Source: Cladophialophora immunda
Lineage: Eukaryota; Ascomycota; Eurotiomycetes; Chaetothyriales; Herpotrichiellaceae
Direction of reading: 5' to 3'
DNA length: 64,000 nucleotides
Assembly: GCF_000835495.1 (NCBI RefSeq)
Contig: NW_015622547.1
Span: 1,922,001-1,986,000, forward strand
Shown here: positions 53,509-64,000 of the stretch, in pieces
Numbering within the stretch: the stretch's first letter is position 1
How the letters are laid out: the number at the start of each line of letters is the position of its first letter
Made by a program: the position numbers and the translations under genes
The notes under the pieces: model-generated
Seen by the model: the letters and a program-made list of their open reading frames with translations, nothing else
Databases searched by the model: none
Told to the model about the DNA's origin: nothing

Positions 53509-53587
53509 GGCGGCATTATGCCACGAAGACGGAGATGAAATCTCTTCAATTTCCCCCCAAAACTTGGTTTCCTTACAGCCTTCCTGA

Positions 53588-55233
53588 TCACCTGGTGCCC
53601 TCTAACCTCTCGATCCGAGCCTCCACCTCTCTTACTCTGCCCCCGAGGACCTCGACGTTCTCCTTCATCACGCTCTCCAACTCCCCCATGCCCTTCTCCA
53701 CCGTCTCGACTGCCTCTCTCCACCTTGCAATCTCCTCCTTCATCTCCCCCTGCCGGCTTTCCAACTCGTCCACCAACCCCTTGGCCTGCGCCGCGCCGTT
53801 GTGGATCACGCTCAATGTCCTCAGCCGCTCCAGCACGACAGGTAAGAGAGGTTGCAGGTTCTGGATGGTGGGGAGGACGTTGTACAGCGCGGTGATCTTG
53901 GACGACTGCTCGTCCAAGAAGAGCTTGCTCTGGATCTGGAGAGATTCGTCCCCGGGGCCGACGTCGGCGGGGATCTCCCCTTGTTTGTTCTCGGCGGCGT
54001 GCGCGTGGGCGACGGCGGAAGTGCTCGTGGTGGAGAGCCCGCGGATGCGGGGGCGAGTGTTTGAATGCACGGTCGCGGAGACCAGTTGTTGCATCCGTTT
54101 GTCGTGGAGGTCGGCCAGTGAGGCGAGGGCTTGTTTGCGGGAAGCGGCCAGTCGGTCGGACTCGGCGATGAGGGTCTTGAGTTTGGCAGAAACGGTCTCC
54201 AGGAGGGCCGTGCTGGTTTGAGATGCAGATGCAGACAGGGTTTCCCCTGACGAGGTTGATTGTGGTGCGAGTGTGGCGGATAAGGTGGTGACCTGTGTGG
54301 ACAAGCTTGCCAGCGTAGGTAGGATCGCTCCAGTCCGGGAAGCTGCACTTGTAGAGGAGACACCTAGGGCGGATTCCAGGGCGGTGAGTCGATCGGAGAA
54401 GGCTGCCACCGCAGAGAGGGTGGCCGGTGCTGCTTGCATTGCTGTTGTGTTCGAGGATATCGTGCCGGTCTCTTTCTGCTGATGCCGCTGCTCGCCGTGG
54501 AGTGAACTCGACGTCAGTCTTGACAAGAATTCGTCCTCGGCGGAGGTGCCGGTCCTCAGTTTGGCTTTGATGCTCAAACCGTCCAACACTCGACTGAGTT
54601 CTCGCACGCCATCCACGTCCACGTCTTCATCCTCAGCACCCGCGCCGCCAGCTCCTTGGTGGTGTTGTTGCTGCTCCTCTAGGCTATCCTTGAACTCCCC
54701 GTCCTCATCCTTCTCTTGCTCTTTCTCTTTCTCTTTCTCCCTCCTCTCCAGTTCCAGCCGGACCTCCTCGGCCTCTCTCTTCAACCTCGCCAATCTTGTG
54801 GCCAGCGTCTCCTCCTCGCTGTCACTCAGATCGCCACCATCCTCTATTCCGTTGCCTTGAAGCCACCGTTTTCTCCGGCGCGAACTGCGCGTCCGATATG
54901 CGCGTCTGGCGCCACCAATCGAGTCTGAGAAGTCGACATCCCTGGCGTCAACTACCGAGGGTTCAAACCTCCGCCGGGCACCCTCACGGTCGAGTGGATG
55001 GAGGTCAAGACCGGGGCGGGATTCGTCATCATCGGACGGGGAGGGTGAGATTGTGCGTACCGTCCCCGTTGGCAACGTGGAGACATCGTCTGCGAGTTCT
55101 GGCGTTTCATATACCTCCGGGGCAGCGTCCTGCAGGCAACGATGGTTAGCTGAATTAGGGGGAATGTCGAGCGTAGAGAACTAGGAGAGTTTACCAGATC
55201 CGGCAGCCCAGCATACTTCTTGCTGACAGACAT
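53588..55233 (-). CDS. Dynactin subunit 2 (dynamitin)
   Basis: Two exons, 55233-55195 and 55129-53588, around a 65-bp intron; 526 aa. Exon 1 gives MSVSKKYAGLPDL and joins DAAPEVYETPELADDVSTLP, the conserved N-terminal motif of fungal dynamitin that contacts the Arp1 filament. Beyond residue 80 there are several coiled coils: the charged stretch RLARLKREAEEVRLELERRE, a middle one near SDRLAASRKQALASLADLHD, and the C-terminal SVMKENVEVLGGRVREVEAR. Acidic and Ser-rich linkers lie between. Dynamitin (p50; Jnm1 in yeast) joins the dynactin shoulder to its filament and so supports dynein-driven nuclear migration and endosome movement in hyphae. Confidence 0.85.
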
Positions 55234-55779
55234 TATGCTCGTTCTTGGAGGCGTCTTTTAGATCTTTGCAGGGAATAGATACATTTCGTAGAGACGCAAC
55301 TTTTGGGTGTACAAAAGACGCGAGGTTTATCCGGGGTTTATCCGTTGGCAGGCACCCTGCCACCTTGAGTGAACCACCTCCATTTCTGAGAAACAGAAGT
55401 CCTTCTAGTTTACACACATTGGAGTAGACTAGATCGAAGTTCGCCCAGATATAAATCTACAAGAAGACTCAGCCGCCGTAGCCGAAGGAGCTGAGCTGAG
55501 CTTCAAGCACCATAGAGTTCCCAATGTGTTCCATTTTACTTCTCTCGCCAACCATTCGATAGTCAAATAGAGTGCGAAAGCAAGCCTCCAGCAAGAATCT
55601 ACCTAGGTAGACTTGAAGAGGAGCATGGAGATTGAGCAGTGGCACGCACCATTGGCATTGGCGCTTTCATTAGTACTCGTGGTTGAGGGTACACCGCCTG
55701 TTTAGCAAGCGCATTAACCCCCGTAGCAGATCAAATGTCCGTTCCAGGCTTTTCACGCCTACAGCTCGATTCAGGGGCA
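55234..55779. other. Intergenic region between dynamitin and SNX4 genes
   Basis: About 550 bp upstream of the dynamitin gene and downstream of the SNX4 gene. A 60-codon plus frame at 55245 overlaps the dynamitin promoter and is not supported. No motif stands out. Confidence 0.5.
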
Positions 55780-57296
55780 CTATGCAGCCGCCCTGCCCTT
55801 GTCTTTGTGTATGTGCTTGTCAGCGTCCATGTCGACCAGGAACCTTTCCCATGTCGAGATGACATTTTGGTAAAACTCCATATGCTGGGTTGCTAGGGCT
55901 CCCAGGCTGTCCCGAAATTCCACTCCTTTGATCCTTTCAAAGTCCGCAACCTCGCGAACGACCTGCTCGTCGAACATTTCGCTTGTGCCTTCTGCACTCT
56001 CCACCTCTCGGTTCAGCTCTGCAATCTTGAGTTCCAGTTTGCGGTAGCGTTCGCGGCGGGCGGTTTCATGGTCAACCCCGCGCATGTCTTCGACTTTGTT
56101 GCGGATGAAGTTTGCCGGGTTCAGGTTGCTGCCATGTGAATAAGGATTAGTCGAGGCCAGTAAGTCACGTTCTGAAGTGGCTTTTTGTAGGTATTCTGTG
56201 AGTCCTTCGAAATCGAGCTGTTTTTGCTCGCGCGTTTTCAGGAGCGATTTGACGGAGTTGATGTATGCTTCCATATCTCTGAGACTTCCCAGATAGTTCT
56301 GATCTGTGTGGTCCTTTAGTTGTTTCCAACCTCTCGACGTTTCCTCCACGCACCCGGCGAAGGTTTGCAGCGGGGCTTCGATTGCCGGTTCTAAGGGGGT
56401 CAGTCTGCGCATATTGTTGGCAAGGTCGGCATAGTCGGTTTCAAGGTCACCTTCTCTGCGGGCGACGCGGGCAATGATTTTCTCGACATGCGATAAGTCC
56501 TCATCGAGTTTGTTGGCACGTTCAGTCACTTCGATAAATCGCTTGTCGGGTTTGTGGACTTTGGTGAAGGCGTTTAACATGGTATCTGCGACGTTATCGA
56601 AGAATCCCGACGGAGCAGATGTGTTCCCCGCGCCGCCTTCACCCAACGTGTTGCTTCGTGATGGTCTCAGTCGCATCTGTGCATTCCAGTCTCCCGTCTC
56701 CAGAAACAATATTAATATGGGAGCTCTCCGTAACACTGGGTGCAGAGTGCACCTCTTGAGAAAGCGATGTAACGACCACGCCCGTCGCTGGGTGAACTCC
56801 GTACTAAACCGGTCTCCTCGAACGTAGGCCATGTTATTCTTCTCGGGCAGGGGAGGGATTGCACAGGCTTGATAGTCTCGGTGCAACGTCTGCCGGAGGA
56901 AGACAAAGTCTGTGAAACGTCGCCGGACAGAGAAGTCGGTTCTTTGGAAGGACTTGAAGTCTGTCTATGGAAGAAAGTCAGCTTGAAGGGTTTGTCGGAA
57001 GCATACGACAGACGTACATGAGTGGTGACCAGATACGAAACATATGCATCCTTTGTGCCATCATTCTCTTTGAGCGGGGTATCAACAGTAACTTCCAAGA
57101 TACCGTCGCGACCTATGCCAGCCAAGTCGACGTCGTCCGCATGTTCACCTACTTGGGGTTCGCTGGATACGCTGTCGCTTCGCGGCCCGCTTGCGGATCT
57201 ATCTGGCAAACTGCCGTGGAATGGAGCTGATGACTCCCCTTCCGCGGTATCTTCTCGCTGCCACGAGACGCTGTCGAACTCGCCATGGTCATCCAT
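55780..57296 (-). CDS. SNX4: Sorting nexin SNX4 / Atg24 (PX-BAR protein)
   Basis: Two exons, 57296-57018 and 56964-55780, around a 53-bp GT-AG intron; 487 aa. Splicing restores the PX domain: ILEVTVDTPLKENDGTKDAY, YVSYLVTTHTDFKSFQRTDF, then SVRRRFTDFVFLRQTLHRDY with the phosphoinositide-binding RRF motif, and CAIPPLPEKNNMAYVRGDRF. The BAR region fills about residues 220-487, beginning ADTMLNAFTKVHKPDKRFIE and rich in helical heptads. The N-terminal ~60 residues are acidic and disordered. Snx4/Atg24 forms heterodimers with another PX-BAR protein. It retrieves cargo from endosomes to the Golgi and supports selective autophagy, including pexophagy and mitophagy. Confidence 0.9.
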
Positions 57297-57858
57297 GTTG
57301 AGCTCAGGCCAATCCCCCGCAGCGCAGGCACCCGAGTTCCCTTTGACTGAATCCGATGAAGGCGCTGAAGGACAATTTGAATCTCGTGCGCGACAGACGG
57401 TAGGGCAAGACGTCGACGATGGTAAGCTCTAAACTCTGGAAAGACAGTTCCGTCAGAAGGCCATGTAGAGGTTGGACGCAGTTGTTTCCAAGTTCGATCC
57501 CCGACCACTGGCGGATGAGCAGACGCGGCGGGTTGCGCCATGCTCACGTGCTAGCCACCCACGCCACGCCGCTTTTAACCCTCCTTTCTCTCCTTTACTT
57601 GCCGTTTGCACATCAACTCTTGAATATCTTGAATTGCGCTGGCAAAGGAACCTGAACTTCATGTAGGGGTGTGCTAATAGTTTCCTCCCTCACACCTCCG
57701 ACTTTCGTCCAGCTTTCGTCCACTTGTTTGACCATCCCTCAACTTCCCACCTGCTTCCACACCAGCAATAGAATCCAACGCAGGGAATAATTCAAGCATG
57801 TAGGACGGGAGTACCCGGCTCCCCTTTACCTGCGAGCCTCGTCCCTAGCACTGGCACG
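57297..57858. other. Intergenic region upstream of SNX4
   Basis: About 560 bp between two minus-strand genes. Short frames on both strands are not supported. The stretch at 57580-57760 is C/T-rich on the plus strand. Confidence 0.5.
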
Positions 57859-59375
57859 TTATCGATCGGCCTTTACTTCCACCTCTATGGGCCTATTTGC
57901 ACCAGTATTGTCATTCAGGCTGTATCCAGTCTCCTTCTTCCAAGCTTGATCCGCCCTTCTATACCACAAGTACCATCCTGCCATGACCAACAGCGTCAAT
58001 GGGATTGTGATGCACCAATATATGTAGAAGTCGGCCGACACCCTTGGTGAACCGCTACCATTCCCTTCCGAAGGCAGCCAATCGAACATACTCATGCTGA
58101 AGAGCGACGCGACGTATGTCCCCGGCAGGAAGAGAGCTGCGATGAAGGTGAAGGTTGTCATCGCAATGCTGTCCTGTTTAGTCGACGTGGCAATGCGGGT
58201 GTTCATGTGCACATCTCGGAGGGAGATTTCGTTCTGCTCTTGCGCCATTCGGCTGTAGTTGAGGGCGATCGCGTTTTCTCTCTGACTTGTTGCAGAATAC
58301 AAAACGCTAAGCTGTGCCTCCACTCTTTCTTTGCTCGTGTCGAGAGTACCGGCTATCCATTTCATCCTCGTGGTCTCAAATTCAATTCCCTGCCGTATTT
58401 CGAGGAATCTTGCCGGGTGTCTGTTAATGTAGTCAGAACACTCTGCAGCCAATGTGTGAAGGAATTCAAGGCAGTCGTGAGTCCAGAGACAGGTTCGGTT
58501 CAAGTAGTAGAGTTCGCAGGCAGTCGAATGTAGTCCGACCGTCATTTTTTTTATGTCGATATCGTTGGGCCAGTTCTTAAGCGAACGAGATTTTGTAACT
58601 CGGCCGGGACGAGTCACCCCGATCGCGTCCTCTAGCTCATCCAACTGAAAGATCTGCTTCCTTAAGAAGAGCTGGATACGTTCGGTGTATATCTTTAGCA
58701 GCATGGTAGGGATAAGGAGAGGATCGGATTTGAGAGGGAGACATGGGTTCAGTAAGTTCAGTAAACCAGGCATGAGAGGTCTAGAGTTCATGATTTCGAC
58801 TGGTTCGATGACTCCCTCGCCACAGAGTAAGCCATAAGTCCATCCTGTGTCACTGTTGTGACACAGAGACAATGTGCAATGTGCCACCCCAAGTTTCCGG
58901 CGTCCTTGAATGAGGATCCTAAGATACTTGACCTTGCCAGTAGCGGTGTCGCACTCTGTGAATCGCGAATACACGCCCTCCAGGTCAAACAATGCCTGGA
59001 GCGTCGCACCGGGAAGCAGGAAAGCTTCTTCCGTGATGAGGAATGAATCCCTGCTCATATGGGGCGTTCGAACCTGTGATATTTCATCTTGCAGTCTTGG
59101 TAAGTCGCACAGTAGGAGCCGAAAGCCGCCTGATTTCGTTTTTGGTGGAGGAGACTCCGCTGAACAAGACTTTACTACGTCAGGTCAAACGGGCTGCTTG
59201 TGCGAGCAGAGAGACTCACATTTGCTAGAACCCAGTCACGGATCTCTTCGTCCATGAGATGCCCGTGTCGAAGCCTGCCTGGTTCATCAGTTGTTTCGAT
59301 GAAATAGCGCCCCCCATGATGCTCGGGTCTCCACTCGACTTTGTCAAGGAGCGACTGGCGCCGCGCTGCAAACAT
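57859..59375 (-). CDS. CorA-like membrane protein (divalent cation transporter family)
   Basis: Two exons, 59375-59220 and 59169-57859, around a 50-bp intron; 488 aa. Exon 1 gives MFAARRQSLLDKVEWRPEHH and ends RDWVLAN. Exon 2 continues GGFRLLLCDLPRLQDEISQV and TPHMSRDSFLITEEAF. The acceptor (gtaaag) was chosen because the nearer one meets a stop. A long helical region (about 240-400) precedes two C-terminal membrane segments, FTFIAALFLPGTYVASLFSM and IYWCITIPLTLLVMAGWYLW, as in CorA. The bacterial GMN signature is replaced by SMSMFDW, as in many fungal CorA-like proteins whose substrate is untested. Mg2+ transport is therefore only a family-level guess. The exon 1 start is the first ATG of that frame. 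Confidence 0.75.
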
Positions 59376-59815
59376 GGATTGTCCGTGTGTATATGATGGC
59401 AGAGCTTTGGAGGAATGCCATCAGGCGTCGACCAGCTGGGGTTGTTGAAAGAAGTCGTCGCTGCCTGCAGGGCGCTGGTTTCGGCTTAGTACACACGACG
59501 ACTCGCAAGCCACCGCTCTAGCCTAGAACAAGGCTGGCGACAACGGCAGGTGAGGCTGGCATACTTGAGGTGACAGAATGGAGAGTTTCGGTCCATTAAG
59601 CGAAGTTGGAGGTACCAAAGCACTTGGCAATAGACGTCAGGGATGTCTAAATATTGTGAACAGCTCCGTTAACAAGCCTAGGCGGAGGCCTTGTTCCCGG
59701 TGTTTCACAAGGCCGGCGAGAGGAAGGCGGCGAGGTGTCACACCTGGAGGGAGGAAGAAAAGAGCATTGGGAAGGGTTCATGGCTTCATTCTATCGCATT
59801 TCTTTTTTCACAGTT
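59376..59815. other. Intergenic region
   Basis: About 440 bp between the start of the CorA-like gene and the stop of PEX5, both on the minus strand. No gene is visible. Confidence 0.6.
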
Positions 59816-61800
59816 TCAGAACTCAAACTCGCTTCTGAAATGGTCCAGGTTCATGCCAACGCCAACCCTCTCAGTCAGATCCCGTCTTCCCATGCCAGTA
59901 AATGCTCTTCTGAGAGTGTCGTAGAGATTTGTGCTCTCGTTTTGATGTATCATCCTTTCCAACTCGGCATCTGAGATCCCGCCACTGCCGTCGCCAACTA
60001 TTTCCCGGGCTTTGTCTAGACCTTGCTCACTCACAGCTCGGTGTAGATTCAAAGCTCCCAATAAATGCCCAGCTGCCTCAGGGTAGCAGCCAATGTTAAT
60101 GCATGAAACGCCCAGATTATATCGTGCTCGAACAAAATTGGGGTTGACCTCCAGGGCTTTGCAGTATGCAGTGATTGCGTCCTCGGATCGACCAGAGTTG
60201 GCCAGCGTCGCGCCTAGCCGATTCCACAGCAGGTGCACTTCTCGTTCTCGGTTGACCATCCCGCTTTCTGTCGACGCAAGCGCAGCCTTGAAGCAGTCGA
60301 CCGCCTTTTCGAAATCCTCATTGCCGTAGAAAAGAACACCCAGTCCAACCTGCACATCTGGATCCATTTGCTCTCCAGAAGGCGATAGCTGAGCAGCCTT
60401 GATGAAGAGATCTACAACTCTTTCGTGTAGGATTGCTCTGTCAGTAAAGCCATGTTCGGTCGGACTCGATAAATTCTCAGGGGGGTGGATTTGAGGGTAT
60501 TTCACGCTGAGCCAGCGTTCTAGTGTCCTGTAGGCCGTGCTGTCATATCCTTCGTTGGTATAAGAAACAGCCAAGGCCATCAGAGCGTCAAGATTGTTGG
60601 GGTCAAGCTCTAATGCTTTTTCCAGAGCACGGATGGCCGGTGATTCCTTCTCGTTTTGGGCCTGAGCGGCGCCAAGTAAAACCCATGCTTCGACATGGTT
60701 GGGATCTTGTTGCACGGCAGCCTCAAATGCCAACGCTGCAAGAGACAAGTTGCCGTGTGACTCGAGGATCTCTTTCCCTTGTTCGAAAGCTGACCTAGAC
60801 GCAGAATTGTTTTCTAGGTAGGGGTTCTGTGATTCAAACATATAATCTCCGAGCATTGGCTCTCGCTCGAAAGGGTGATGCGTATTGAGTCCCATGGTGG
60901 AGTCGAAGTTTTCCCAGGCAGCAAGGTCCTCTGCAGTGAAAGGCTCGTCTTTGGCAACATCTTCGGCCATTTCTCTGGATGCATGTTCAGCTTGGATTCC
61001 GTGCCATACTCTCTCGAAATCCTCAAATCCCTCTGCGGGAGATTCCACTGACCTGTCAATTTCCTCGAGTTCTCTCTGTATCGCCTCATTGGCTTGTTCT
61101 GAGAGGTTGTCGTGCTGCGACTCGAGTTCTTTGAACTGGGCTTCCCAGTTGGCATCATCCAGCTCAACCATGCGACCCTTCCCCTTGTCTGTAGTTTGTT
61201 CAGGTTGTTGTTGTTGCATATGTAGTGATCCAAAATTCATCCCGAGATTCATGCCGCCCATGTATCCCATGCCCATAGGGCTCTGATAGCTGTTCATCAT
61301 GGAGGGAGTTTGCATAATGGGGCTTGCGGTTCGCTGTGCTTGGGCTTGTTGGAAGCGAGCAAATTCCTGTGGCGAAAATCTTGGTTGACTCTGACCATTG
61401 AGTCTTGGGCTTGCAAAAGCAGCCTCCATCCTTGCTTGTTCACCTGGGTCAAACTCTGCGGCCCAGCCGGGGGAGGGTGATCGCCTTGTGATTCCTTGAA
61501 GACTGGGGAGGTCGTGTCGTAGTTGCTCCATGGCAAAGGGCTGGGGCATCCCGGATTGTTGCATGAAGTCGTTCATCATCTACTCCACGGTTAGCTGCGT
61601 CTTTCCCCGTGTGGCCTTGACCTCAATACCTGATCAGAGCCATTCGGTGTCATTCGAGACCGCATGCTCTCTTCCAGTCCAGGCTGGGCCCGGCCGACAA
61701 GCCGGTCCCGTTGGAGAGTGTTGTCACTCTGGACATGGTTTTTGAATTGGGTAAGCGGGTTGCCCGCAGTTGAACACTCGGCACCCCCCAGAAAAGACAT
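59816..61800 (-). CDS. PEX5: Peroxisomal import receptor Pex5 (PTS1 receptor)
   Basis: Two exons, 61800-61630 and 61579-59816, around a 50-bp GT-AG intron; 644 aa. Exon 1 encodes MSFLGGAECSTAGNPLTQFK with the conserved Cys-9, which in Pex5 is monoubiquitinated for recycling to the cytosol. It joins MMNDFMQQSGMPQPF. WxxxF/Y-type motifs for binding Pex14 and Pex13 are visible: WAAEF, WEAQF, VWHGI and WENF. Seven TPR-like repeats fill about residues 345-590, for example HVEAWVLLGAAQAQNEKESP and NLDALMALAVSYTNEGYDST; they bind the C-terminal SKL signal of cargo. The receptor shuttles matrix enzymes into peroxisomes. A helical segment RVWHGIQAEH lies just before the TPRs. Confidence 0.93.
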
Positions 61801-63027
61801 GGTCGACGATAGATGAGAGATGAGAAGGGCGAGAGAGGGAGAAACAGATGGAGCGTGTTGCTTTCTTTGGGCACTGCCGGGCAAGTCACGTTTTTGAAGG
61901 ATGACACTGATGGTGACGAACAGGTTTAATAATACTGGGACGGAATACGGAGTACTGGGGACGTGGTTTGGCGGAGGCAACTGGATGGCCGCAGTTTGCT
62001 GCTCGCGGCAACCGAGGCACTGGAGGCAATTGGAGGCACCAGCACAGACTGGCGCAGACAAGCCTGGAACGGCAACGGAAAAAGTGATTTTCCGGAGCAA
62101 AACATACCGAGACTGCGCTCGACGCCACCCACTTTAGCCGACAACCGGAGGAACCACGGAACTTGGATTTCTTCTCACTTGCAGTTGAGATGTCGCCCGT
62201 GCCGCATTGAAATACTCCCACTGTCGGGTATTGCCCACGGGGTATAGACCAAAACCCGATTGAGTGGCCTGTGTTGACAAGTTCAGAGCTCGCTAGAAGC
62301 GCCAGTCCTCGTTGGAACCCCGCGTATCGCCAAACCCTTTCCTTTACTCATCAGATAATCAGACGGATCTCCTTCGCGAAAATACCGAGTCCCAAATCCC
62401 TGGCCAACATGACCCGCCAGAGAAAGGCCACACATGATACACAGAGAAGGATCTGACTATACCGGTCCTTGGCTTGTCGGGCTGACATGGATGCCCCTAA
62501 CATTCAGGGCCTAACGCGTACCCGCGTATAGCAGCTCGCTCAATGTCAGCTCAACTTCAACGAAATTCCTCAAGACATATGCCAATGTGCCCTTCAAAGT
62601 CCATGAGACTGCCGCTCTGAACTGGCTGCTAGCAGCTGCCCGCTAGCTGTGCGCCACTGCGGGTCACAAAAGCTTTTTCCCCAAGGAGGCGCAAACCACC
62701 TTCTAGATGGGGGAAGGCAAACGAGCGTAACAATCTCACTCGAGCCTCTGCTGTCCACCAGTCCACAGGTGGCCTCTATACGCACCGGTGCGAGAAAGCG
62801 TGGAATAGGAGCCAATGGCATCATATCACTCACTCCCCAGAGAGATCTTCCGTCAGGCCTCCAAAGGTTCGAACCTACTCAATCAGTCGAGGTAAGGCAG
62901 CCGAATCACCAAAAGTCCAAAGGTAAGGTAAGCTGGAATGGGTGAATGGCCAGATAAATGAGACTGCCATGCCCGCGATATCGTAGAGCTCCATGTTGCA
63001 AAAGAACTTTCATCTCTGGTCCAGTCC
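61801..63027. promoter_or_regulatory. Divergent promoter region, PEX5 and cytochrome P450
   Basis: About 1.2 kb shared upstream region. Short frames only. An isolated palindrome ggttcgaacc at 62867-62876 resembles a tRNA B box, but no tRNA cloverleaf forms around it. Confidence 0.5.
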
Positions 63028-64000
63028 ATGAACATAATGTATTCCGTCGTGTTTCCCATCACAATTCCCCTGATACTGGTGGGTGTCGCTTTCGCGTCCC
63101 TCCTTTTCCAGTCCATCCTACAGTACTGGAGGTTGAGACACGTCCCCGGCCCCTTTGCGGCAAAATTCACCAACTTTTGGTTAGCCAGGAAGTTCTGGAA
63201 CAACGAATACTTTGATGCCATCGCTTTGGCGTTGGACAGGCAGTATGGCCCTGTTGTGAGGTACGGCCCGAACAGAGTATTGTTCAGCGACATCTCGGCT
63301 GTGGGAACTGTCTTCAATACCAGGAATGCATTCTCGAAGGTACGTCTCGCGCCTCAGGATTAGGCAAGTTCCCGCTGGGCTGAAGCCTTTTTTCTTTCTC
63401 ACAGGCAGAATCATACGAGGTCGCCTTCCAAGCAGTCAATGGGAAGTTGATAAGCTCCTTCGTGACAGAGCGAAACGAAGCCCGCGTCTCCGCGATAAAG
63501 AAGCAGGTTATTGGAGCCTTCACGACCACGGCCATCCTCGATTACGAATATCATGTCGACTGCAATATCAGGAGCCTGATGAGTCGGCTTGCCAATACCG
63601 ATCCGGAAGTGAACATTGCCAGATGGATCATCTTCTTCGCTTTCGACACCATCTGTAACATTGCCTTCAGCGACGATCAAGGCTTTATGGAGAAACAGTC
63701 CGATCTAGGAAACACCCTAGCGGGCTCCCGTCAGCGCTTTGACCACTGGCATAATTGGCAATCCCTACCCAAACTTGAAAAGCTCATTTATAAGAACCGC
63801 TTTGCGTCTAGGGGCACGAGTGGAACATCCCTGCTTGGTAAACTTGCCATAGAACGCCTCGAGACTAGGCTAGAAAAGGGCGGGTTGGGAACTCATTCCG
63901 ACCTTCTTGACCGGTATCTACAGGCAAGTGAACGCGATCCCGTCACCTTTGACAGATCAACCATTATCGGCCTACTCATTTCGACGATCCATGCGGGCGC
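63028..64000 (+). CDS. Cytochrome P450, N-terminal part (cut by window edge)
   Basis: Exon 1 is 63028-63339 and exon 2 runs from 63405 to the window end; the 65-bp intron is GT-AG with a pyrimidine-rich acceptor. About 302 residues are visible. A membrane anchor opens the protein (ITIPLILVGVAFASLLFQSI), followed by the proline-rich hinge RHVPGPFAAKFTNFWLARKF and RQYGPVVRYGPNRVLFSD of microsomal fungal P450s. The helix C-I region follows (FFAFDTICNIAFSDDQGF), and the sequence stops within the I-helix at STIHAGA, where AGxDTT is expected next. The heme-binding Cys lies beyond the window. The pattern is closest to pisatin-demethylase-type (CYP57-like) fungal P450s, from general resemblance only. 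Substrate unknown. Confidence 0.88.

Noticed and set aside
62867..62876. ggttcgaacc, tRNA B-box-like sequence
   Set aside because: No D-arm, anticodon arm or acceptor stem can be folded around it.

Overview
The window is nuclear DNA from a filamentous ascomycete (Pezizomycotina). The genes are short and dense, with many GT-AG introns of about 44-135 bp. There is no operon structure. The gene set is typically fungal: a CreB-type deubiquitinase, a NACHT-ankyrin protein with a PigL/HeLo-like N-terminus, Nnf1, a Ted1/Cdc1 phosphoesterase, DUF202 and CorA-like proteins. I would guess Eurotiomycetes, possibly Chaetothyriales, but that placement is inference only. I saw no rRNA, convincing tRNA, CRISPR array or intact transposon.

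Layout. 0-6 kb: the 3' end of a coiled-coil gene and a 1338-aa orphan with an RG-rich segment. 6-10 kb: an intronless NLR-like ankyrin gene on the minus strand. 10-21.6 kb: a Ted1/Cdc1-like phosphoesterase, a vacuolar-type zinc transporter (CDF), a small two-exon orphan, a DUF202 membrane protein, a SIRT4-like sirtuin and a five-exon MFS transporter. 22.5-35.3 kb: five minus-strand genes in a row (a nuclear-looking orphan, a four-TM orphan, kinetochore Nnf1, a kynurenine-formamidase-like hydrolase and a basic disordered orphan). 35.3-38.1 kb: a gene-poor stretch. 38-42.3 kb: a small glycine-rich RRM protein, a seven-exon ChaC-type gamma-glutamylcyclotransferase and a penta-EF-hand protein. 44.6-50.8 kb: creB, a four-exon YOS1 and a cupin. 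51.5-61.8 kb: ALG12, dynamitin, SNX4/ATG24, a CorA-like transporter and PEX5. 63-64 kb: a cytochrome P450 cut by the window edge.

Most recognisable genes are housekeeping: secretory and glycosylation (ALG12, YOS1, Ted1-like), trafficking and motors (SNX4, dynamitin), peroxisome import (PEX5), chromosome segregation (NNF1), metabolism and stress (ChaC, kynurenine formamidase, sirtuin, zinc and magnesium transport) and carbon regulation (creB). They are unrelated neighbours rather than a pathway cluster. The more accessory-looking pieces are the NLR-like gene, the MFS transporter, the cupin and the P450.

Several genes appear only after splicing by eye: YOS1, the 126-aa orphan, the first exon of the 33-35 kb orphan, and the complete ChaC, RRM and CreB reading frames. 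The most unusual structural points are a 5-nt microexon in the ChaC gene, a 14-nt exon in creB with the catalytic Cys codon split by an intron, and a probable GC-AG intron. All exon boundaries were set by hand from splice consensus, phase and family conservation, and need transcript confirmation.
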